Source: an uncultured Clostridia bacterium
GTDB taxonomy: Bacteria > Bacillota > Clostridia > Peptostreptococcales > Acidaminobacteraceae
Assembly (NCBI GenBank): GCA_937880545.1
Contig: CALFKA010000211.1
Location: 1 to 5,093 of the forward strand
DNA: 5,093 bases
Direction: 5' to 3'
Position 1 is the stretch's first letter, and every line of letters begins with the position of its first letter. The notes beneath the pieces were generated by a model. That model did no database searches. It was not told the origin of the DNA and saw only the letters and a list, made by a program, of their open reading frames with translations. Made by a program: the position numbers and the translations under genes. This document shows positions 1 to 4,054 of the stretch, piece after piece.

Positions 1-11
1 TCTTCCGATCT
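1..11. other. Illumina adapter remnant at the contig end
   Basis: The first 11 bases, TCTTCCGATCT, are identical to the 3' end of the common Illumina adapter, which finishes GCTCTTCCGATCT. They sit exactly at position 1, where an untrimmed adapter would be expected. The protein reading agrees: read on the minus strand, these bases turn the permease sequence into ...ASII-EIGR. LivH proteins normally continue with Gly-Gly at this point, and the last trustworthy base, a G at 12, would begin that Gly codon. The genomic sequence therefore probably starts at position 12. A chance match to an 11-mer at the very end is unlikely but cannot be excluded. Confidence 0.85.
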
Positions 12-705
12 CAATGATACTTGCAATCATCGCTTTTATCGTGACCAGCCCGAGGTAGGGAAAAACGGCATATTTAATACCGTAGAAAATGCCGGCTACT
101 CCGCTTAAGATACCGCTGATGCCAAAGATGATGATGGCTACCATGTCATTGTTGATGCCCATGATGCCCGCTGTAACCAGGTCCAGAGCGCTTGCCCGGA
201 TGCCAAGCCCCATCTTAGTGCGGTAGAGAAAGAGCCAGAGTAAAATCAACATGACAAACGAAAATACAGCAGCAAATAAATCCATCATTCCGATCTTGAT
301 GCCACCGATCGACATAGTCTCTGCCGTAATCTGCGGGAAGTTTCGGAAGTGTCCTCCAAATTGGAGATTAATAATATTGATGATACTCATGTTTGCACCC
401 ATGGCGGAGATCATCATAAAGAGACGAGGTGCTCCACGCATGCGGAGCGGGCGATACGCCATCCTCTCAACAAAGTTGGAGACCAACATAGTAACCAAAA
501 TGGCAAAGAGCAGTGCCAAAGGGATGGGAAGATTGAAGTCACTGATGGCATAGAATGCACCGAATGCACCCACCACCATGAAGGCATCAAACGCCCAGTT
601 CGTGAAGCTGAACACACTGTAGACCAGCGCATATCCCACCGCCAGAAGCGCATACACAGCCCCTATGGAGATACCGCTGACAAGTTGCTGCAAGAAAAGA
701 GTCAA
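1..705 (-). CDS. LivH-type ABC transporter permease, C-terminus cut off
   Basis: This is an inner-membrane permease of the branched-chain amino acid (HAAT/Liv) ABC transporter family. It would form one half of the membrane channel, normally paired with a LivM-like permease and two ATPases that are not in this window. The frame runs from a TTG start at 705-703 to the window edge. TTG is chosen because AGGAGG (716-711) lies 5 bases upstream, an in-frame stop lies at 753-751, and the first in-frame ATG is only codon 43, inside a conserved helix. Residues 5-29 (LQQLVSGISIGAVYALLAVG...) are the typical LivH first helix. The cytoplasmic loop ERMAYRPLR (80-88) and the later GLGIRAS...GIMGIN block are also family signatures. 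About 231 genuine residues are present against a usual 285-300; the last four codons come from the adapter-like bases. Oddity: the usual NFAHGD motif after helix 1 reads NWAFDA (36-41). The gene lies 74 bases downstream of the binding-protein gene and is probably in the same operon. The substrate cannot be told from sequence. Confidence 0.9.
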   Translation of the reverse strand, partial: MTLFLQQLVSGISIGAVYALLAVGYALVYSVFSFTNWAFDAFMVVGAFGAFYAISDFNLPIPLALLFAILVTMLVSNFVERMAYRPLRMRGAPRLFMMISAMGANMSIINIINLQFGGHFRNFPQITAETMSIGGIKIGMMDLFAAVFSFVMLILLWLFLYRTKMGLGIRASALDLVTAGIMGINNDMVAIIIFGISGILSGVAGIFYGIKYAVFPYLGLVTIKAMIASIIEIGR

Positions 706-710
706 GTTTT

Positions 711-716
711 CCTCCT
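711..716 (-). promoter_or_regulatory. Ribosome binding site fixing a TTG start
   Basis: On the minus strand this reads AGGAGG, followed by AAAAC and then TTG. It is a full anti-16S match at 5-base spacing. With no in-frame ATG or GTG nearby, it decides in favour of the rare TTG start for the permease gene. Confidence 0.8.
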
Positions 717-735
717 TGAGATCACAGAAATGGCA

Positions 736-770
736 AGAGGAGAAGGGCCCCTACGGGTCCTTCTCCCTCT
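736..770 (-). promoter_or_regulatory. Intercistronic stem-loop between binding-protein and permease genes
   Basis: The core arms are 739-750 and 755-766. They pair over 12 positions with one defect, an A/C mismatch in the minus-strand RNA, around a 4-base loop. Five more pairs (736-740 with 766-770) are possible if one C bulges. The structure begins about 10 bases after the binding-protein stop codon and ends before the permease ribosome binding site. No strong U-run follows in the minus direction, so it is more likely an mRNA-stabilising or partially attenuating hairpin than a full terminator. In transporter operons such a structure often lets the binding protein be made in excess over the membrane parts. 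That role is inferred from position. Confidence 0.65.
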
Positions 771-779
771 AAATACTAA

Positions 780-1943
780 TTAGTTTTCCGGCTGGAACAT
801 CTTCAGCTGATGCCATTTGCTGTCTTTGATCTCGATGATCAGAACCGGTTTGTTGTGAGGATTGTGCGTATCCGGCTCCATGGTCACTTTGCTCGTAAAC
901 AGCTGTACATCTTTCATTCCTTCAATGGCGTCGCGGATGCCCTGAGAGGTGATTTCCTTGTTGGCTTCCAGGGATTTCTCTGCGCCGTAGAGGATCATTT
1001 CCAGTGCGTCAAGAGCGTAGTAGGCGTAGACATTGGGCTTGAGGCCATTTCTCTCTTCAAACGCTTTGTTATAATCGGCAAATTCCGGCTGTTCGCTGGA
1101 GACGCCACTCGTGAGGACAGATCCTTCGAGCTCAGCTCCCGCCATGTCGAGCAGCTCGTCCGCTACCCATCCATCAACACCCAGGTAGATGACATCCATG
1201 TTCAGTGCTGCGCCCTGTTTCGAAATGAGCGCAATGTCACGATACGTGGCTGTAGGAACGAGGATAGCTTCCGCTTCTGTCTGATCGATCTTTGACAGCT
1301 GCGCACGGAATTCCTGATCGTTGGCTTGATAGCCTTCTTCCGCTACGACAACACCGCCCAATTCTTCAAAGTGGTCTTTGAAGTATTTCTGGATGCCTAC
1401 GGAGTAGGCTCCGGAGATATCGGTCAGGGAAGCAACTTTGCGAAGTCCCATGTCTACATAGGCGTAGTCAGCCAAAGCATAACCCTGATAGGGGTCGATG
1501 AAGCAGGTACGGAACATGAATGGATACACATTGCCGCTTTCGTCCACGGTGACCGTGACGTTGGAAGCCGTAGTAGCGATGACGGGGATCTTACTGTCAT
1601 TGGCGATCTGCGCAATAGGAACGGCTGCGCCTGTCCACTCGGGACCGATCATGGCATGGACTTTGTCTTGCTCGAGCAGACGCTTGGCGGCTGCAACAGC
1701 ATCGGGGATTTCAGAACGAGAGTCGTAAGTAATGAGTTTCAGAGTGTATCCGCCGAGACCGCCGGCATCATTAATCTCTTTCACCCTCTCTTCCAGAGCA
1801 ATCTTTGCCGCCTGGCCGATGTAGGAGTCGGGACCGGTCAATTGTGTATTGAAACCGATCTTCAGTACCTTTTCGGAGGAACAGCCGCTGATAAAGACTG
1901 CGACCAGAAGAACAACCAACAGAGCACGAAACAGTTTTTTCAT
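780..1943 (-). CDS. Branched-chain amino acid-type ABC transporter substrate-binding lipoprotein
   Basis: This 387-residue extracytoplasmic binding protein of the Peripla_BP_6 (LivJ/LivK-like) family would capture an amino-acid-like ligand outside the membrane and deliver it to the permease encoded next door. The N-terminus is a lipoprotein signal: basic KK, a hydrophobic stretch at 7-18, then the lipobox I-S-G-C with the lipidated Cys21. The mature protein starts with the family hallmark KIGFNTQLTG (28-37) and continues with ALEERVKEIN-AGGLGG (49-65), AAAKRLLEQDKVHAMIGP (84-101) and the hinge/ligand segment ATTASN (123-128). Near the C-terminus are YAYYALDAL (306-314) and a PVLIIEIKD strand (366-374). 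Length is normal for the family. The ATG start is supported by AAGGAG (1954-1949) 5 bases upstream. It is the first gene of the minus-strand unit, with an extended -10 promoter about 120 bases upstream. Ligands of this family range over branched-chain amino acids, amides, urea and aromatic acids, so the real substrate is open. The neighbouring opine-type dehydrogenase and M20 hydrolase make an N-modified amino acid or peptide plausible (inference). Confidence 0.93.
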   Translation of the reverse strand: MKKLFRALLVVLLVAVFISGCSSEKVLKIGFNTQLTGPDSYIGQAAKIALEERVKEINDAGGLGGYTLKLITYDSRSEIPDAVAAAKRLLEQDKVHAMIGPEWTGAAVPIAQIANDSKIPVIATTASNVTVTVDESGNVYPFMFRTCFIDPYQGYALADYAYVDMGLRKVASLTDISGAYSVGIQKYFKDHFEELGGVVVAEEGYQANDQEFRAQLSKIDQTEAEAILVPTATYRDIALISKQGAALNMDVIYLGVDGWVADELLDMAGAELEGSVLTSGVSSEQPEFADYNKAFEERNGLKPNVYAYYALDALEMILYGAEKSLEANKEITSQGIRDAIEGMKDVQLFTSKVTMEPDTHNPHNKPVLIIEIKDSKWHQLKMFQPEN

Positions 1944-2065
1944 TTTTACTCCTTTTCATTTTGACGAAATTCGCAAAAAACTAAGGTTGTGAGTATGTAC
2001 TTCTTTGCCTGAGTAATGGTTTTCAGATTGAAAGTGAAACATCGTAAGGAGCATTTTCTTAGTTA

Positions 2066-2080
2066 GTGACATAATATCAC
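2066..2080. promoter_or_regulatory. Near-palindrome over the binding-protein -10 region
   Basis: GTGACATAATATCAC is symmetric at every pair except one (C5 against A11), centred on the middle A. It completely covers the predicted -10 element of the minus-strand promoter, a typical place for a repressor operator. The half-site GTGA...TCAC resembles Crp/Fnr-type sites, but the spacer is 7 rather than 6, so I do not assign it to that family. Confidence 0.4.
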
Positions 2081-2098
2081 ATTTCTATATCTTGTAAC
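2071..2098 (-). promoter_or_regulatory. Extended -10 promoter for the transporter operon
   Basis: On the minus strand, TGATATTAT (2079-2071) is an extended -10 element: TG, one base, then TATTAT, a 5 of 6 match to TATAAT. A weak -35 GTTACA (2098-2093, 4 of 6) lies 16 bases upstream. Transcription would start near 2064, giving a leader of about 120 bases before the binding-protein ATG at 1943. No recognised riboswitch or attenuator fold was seen in that leader. A 13-base symmetric element, TTTCA-GAT-TGAAA, lies at 2021-2033 within it. Confidence 0.5.
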
Positions 2099-2326
2099 AG
2101 ATATTGACCTATTTCAGACTATGTTTCCGTTTCATCTGATCCCCAGATTATTTCACCCCCATTCCATCTAGTTTGTCGCCTTCCTCTGGCTGTCTATCGC
2201 AATCAAATGACCACGGAAAAGACAATTGATTACCATATCTATATATCGAGGCAATTTATTCATTGTTAAGGAAGTACTTCTATCGATGATATCAACTTGA
2301 AATTCCATCAGAAAACATCCACTGAC

Positions 2327-2358
2327 ATCTGATATTGGCGAGAAGTGCTATATCAGAT
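2327..2358. repeat. Perfect 9-base inverted repeat, 14-base spacer
   Basis: The left arm ATCTGATAT (2327-2335) and right arm ATATCAGAT (2350-2358) are exact reverse complements separated by 14 bases. The heptamer ATCTGAT recurs at 2134-2140, where it forms a smaller inverted repeat (ATCTG, 5 bases, CAGAT, 2134-2148). The perfect palindrome TGATATCA lies at 2287-2294. The arrangement suits either a dimeric regulator binding site (arm centres 23 bases apart, about two helical turns) or an RNA hairpin in a minus-strand leader transcript. It lies between the two divergent units, where an activator site could serve both. Confidence 0.45.
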
Positions 2359-2394
2359 TCTCCACACATGAAATAACCCTCCCATATTTACCAT

Positions 2395-2410
2395 AGCAAT
2401 ATCTTTGCCA
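2395..2410 (-). promoter_or_regulatory. Putative sigma-54 (-24/-12) promoter facing the transporter genes
   Basis: On the minus strand, TGGCAAAGATATTGC followed by T carries the invariant TGGC and TTGC blocks at the exact 7-base separation of sigma-54 promoters, with W after TTGC as in the consensus. A transcript would begin near 2384. That is about 440 bases before the binding-protein start, which is long, so it may instead drive a leader, a small RNA or a very short frame (ATG at 2369, 25 codons) that begins just after a GGGAGGG. The motif is as complete as the plus-strand one but its position is less convincing. Confidence 0.4.
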
Positions 2411-2541
2411 TATGCTAAATGTCGGGATTTCAAGGATTCAGGCTGTACTCTTCCAGGTTATGACAATTATCTGTCCATCAAAGGTCTATGAGTGCTAGTT
2501 ATTTGTCCTTTGAAGCTTGTGTGATGCTGACTGGCGGTGAT

Positions 2542-2565
2542 GAGGAAGCGGCTTTTCCTCTTTTT
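2542..2565 (+). terminator. Weak terminator-like hairpin in the intergenic gap
   Basis: GAGGAA (2542-2547) pairs with TTCCTC (2555-2560), with one possible extra G-T pair inside, and TTTTT (2561-2565) follows at once. This is the form of a rho-independent terminator on the plus strand, but the stem is short and not GC-rich. No upstream plus-strand gene is evident for it to end, so it may be coincidental or may close a short unannotated transcript. Confidence 0.25.
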
Positions 2566-2888
2566 GATCCAGCACAAAGAAAATCCAGTTCGATTTCTAG
2601 TAGATATTCATGAGCGTCTAGTTTGTTTTTAGCCGATCGAGCCAACAAAAATGATGCGGATTAAAAAAATATATTGACGAAATAAATAAATTCCTGTTTT
2701 TTTCTGGCATGTGTCATGTTTCGTGTTCAGATCGTTAAAAAGCGACTGGGTGTACCTCTCGTTCTACTCTCTACATGCCCCCTTTTGCCCCTCAAACAGT
2801 TTAATTTAGTATCCTGAGCAGTCGGCGCCAATATTTCGTCCTGATACGTCCACTCTGCATGGAAATTCAATGTTTTCTCACTCAACTT

Positions 2889-2905
2889 TTGGCTTATTTT
2901 TTGCT
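2889..2905 (+). promoter_or_regulatory. Sigma-54 (-24/-12) promoter of the dehydrogenase-amidohydrolase unit
   Basis: The sequence TTGGCTTATTTTTTGCT contains the sigma-54 core: GG at 2891-2892 and GC at 2903-2904, 12 bases apart. The full TGGC and TTGC blocks are present, with pyrimidine before and W after as in the consensus. Transcription would begin near 2916, leaving a compact leader of about 23 bases that holds the ribosome binding site AAGGAGG (2926-2932) and then the ATG at 2939. The position is ideal. Sigma-54 promoters require an ATP-driven enhancer-binding activator, which is not encoded in the window, so the unit should be tightly inducible by a metabolite or nitrogen signal (inference). 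Confidence 0.72.
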
Positions 2906-2938
2906 ACCTGATGAAGAGAACAAGAAAGGAGGGAGTCT

Positions 2939-4018
2939 ATGAACGTAGCCGTACTTGGCTCAGGAAACGGCGGTTGTGCCATCGCATTTGAATGGGCATT
3001 AAAGGGGCATCAAGTCTCACTGTTTGATTTTGAACAATTTCCAAAAATGATAGGAGGAATCCAAAGAAAGGGGGGCTTAACTTGTAAAGGCGAACTCGAA
3101 GGGACAGTTTCCTTCCATTATGTTGGCCATGACCTGGAAAAAACACTTGAAAGGGCAGAGCTGATTTTTGTCGTTGGTCCCGCCTATAGTACAGAACCGT
3201 TCGCCAAGGCGTGCAAGCCCTATGCAAAGGAAGGGCAGATCTTTGTTGTCTGTCCAAGCTCTTGCTTTGGCAGTGTTGTATTTAAAAATGCACTCGGGTT
3301 GTCTTTAGATAGCGAAACGATTGCCGTAGGGGAGTCATCCACACTCCCGTATGCGGTGCGTATCACCGCAGAAGCAGAGATCACCATCTATAACCACTTA
3401 AGAGGTGGTTATTATATTGCGGCACTTCCTTCTACACTTAATCAGATCGTATTCGACGCTGTTACTGAGGTCAACAAAGGCTTTGTTCTGGCAGAAAATG
3501 TCCTGCAGACGACACTCCAAAACGGCAATCCAACCATCCATCCGGCAGTTTCGCTTTTAAATGTTGCGCGTATTGAGAACCCTGATGACTTTATGTTTTA
3601 CGAAGAAGGCGTCACTCCAGGTGTTGGCCGACTTATGAAAGCCGTGGATGAAGAGAAAAAAGCTATCGCCGAAGCACTTGGTGTCAAGATCCTTCCCGAT
3701 CCGATCATCGGCGTGGATCAAGGTTATATGACCATTGCTAACTATGATACCGGCTACAGCACAGCACCCGGATTCAGAGGAATCAAAGCGCAGGACAAGC
3801 TTGACTACAGGTACTTTAACGAAGACGTCGGCTATTCGATGGTGTGCCTGATGGATCTGGCGAAACTGGCGGAGGTCGAAGTGCCTGCCATGGAAGCCAT
3901 TGTGCGACTGGTCTCTATCGTAATGGAAAGAGATTATTTAGCAGAAGGTCAGCGGACACTCGATACGATGGGCCTTGCGGGCAAGAGCAAAGCGGAATTT
4001 ATGGAACTCCTGCGATAA
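2939..4018 (+). CDS. NAD(P)-dependent opine (octopine/nopaline) dehydrogenase family protein
   Basis: This 359-residue cytoplasmic oxidoreductase belongs to the octopine/nopaline dehydrogenase family. Members reversibly join or split an amino acid and a 2-oxo acid through a secondary amine, using NAD(H) or NADP(H). The N-terminal Rossmann fold shows a beta strand (2-6) and the dinucleotide motif G7-S-G-N-G-G12. The C-terminal opine domain shows NPTIHP (197-202) with H201, and Y-R-Y-F-N-E-D-V-G-Y (290-299) with R291 and D296. From memory, these match the His202, Arg292 and Asp297 of Arthrobacter N-(1-D-carboxyethyl)-norvaline dehydrogenase, so the enzyme looks catalytically intact. The C-terminal helix ending in ERDY (330-333) is also typical. 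Length is normal for the family. The ATG is fixed by AAGGAGG at 6-base spacing and sits just after a sigma-54 promoter. The M20 hydrolase gene follows 36 bases later. The substrate is unknown. Bacterial homologues are often named only by family, and in a catabolic setting the oxidative (opine-splitting) direction is plausible but unproven. Confidence 0.85.
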   Translation: MNVAVLGSGNGGCAIAFEWALKGHQVSLFDFEQFPKMIGGIQRKGGLTCKGELEGTVSFHYVGHDLEKTLERAELIFVVGPAYSTEPFAKACKPYAKEGQIFVVCPSSCFGSVVFKNALGLSLDSETIAVGESSTLPYAVRITAEAEITIYNHLRGGYYIAALPSTLNQIVFDAVTEVNKGFVLAENVLQTTLQNGNPTIHPAVSLLNVARIENPDDFMFYEEGVTPGVGRLMKAVDEEKKAIAEALGVKILPDPIIGVDQGYMTIANYDTGYSTAPGFRGIKAQDKLDYRYFNEDVGYSMVCLMDLAKLAEVEVPAMEAIVRLVSIVMERDYLAEGQRTLDTMGLAGKSKAEFMELLR

Positions 4019-4041
4019 ACGATGGATAACAACTGCAGAGG

Positions 4042-4048
4042 AAAGGAG
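4042..4048 (+). promoter_or_regulatory. Ribosome binding site deciding a GTG start
   Basis: AAAGGAG lies 6 bases before GTG at 4055. An alternative in-frame ATG at 4022 would add 11 residues (MDNNCRGKEKP) that do not look like the family's N-terminus, and it has no good Shine-Dalgarno sequence upstream. The GTG start is therefore preferred. Confidence 0.7.
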
Positions 4049-4054
4049 AAGCCG

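Larger units (their letters stand above)
1944..2938. other. Long AT-rich divergent intergenic region, regulatory
   Basis: About 995 bases separate the divergent transporter and catabolic units. No frame here resembles a known protein. The longest short frames I could make out by hand with a plausible ribosome binding site are 41 codons (2488-2613, plus) and 25 codons (2369-2292, minus), and neither is recognisable. Stops are frequent in every frame I read, and the base composition is visibly richer in A and T than the flanking genes. What can be supported is regulatory: promoter-like motifs for both strands, several inverted repeats and a weak terminator-like hairpin. From about 2411 to 2888 I see little else beyond the hairpin at 2542-2565 and three loosely tandem 7-mers at 2708-2728 (CATGTGT, CATGTTT, CGTGTTC). 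The gap is long for two divergent promoters alone, so a small RNA or remote activator sites are possible. Confidence 0.7.

Noticed and set aside
251..783. Plus-strand open frames across the permease gene
   Set aside because: They are antisense to a clear LivH coding sequence and their translations resemble nothing I know.
810..1964. Plus-strand open frames of 161 and 212 codons opposite the binding-protein gene
   Set aside because: They are shadows of a well-supported substrate-binding lipoprotein gene, and their translations have no family motifs.
2166..2185. TGGC...GC arrangement (TGGCTGTCTATCGC) starting just after 2185 as a sigma-54 promoter
   Set aside because: The GG-to-GC spacing is one base too short, and sigma-54 does not tolerate altered spacing.
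2271..2280. Perfect 10-base palindrome GAAGTACTTC
   Set aside because: It is short and isolated, with no link to a promoter element. Such palindromes are expected by chance often enough in a window this size.
2488..2613. 41-codon plus-strand frame in the gap (MSASYLSFEACVML..., stop at 2611) preceded by AAAGG
   Set aside because: The spacing of the AAAGG to the ATG is only 3 bases, the frame contains the terminator-like hairpin, and the product is not recognisable. It is too short to separate from chance.
2705..2720. TGGCATGTGTCATGTT as another plus-strand sigma-54 promoter
   Set aside because: The -12 block reads ATGT instead of TTGC, losing the invariant GC. It also lies 220 bases upstream of the gene, behind a better motif.
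2865..2877. IHF-like site ATTCAATGTTTTC upstream of the sigma-54 promoter
   Set aside because: Two mismatches to the consensus in AT-rich DNA, and the probable host group may not have IHF.
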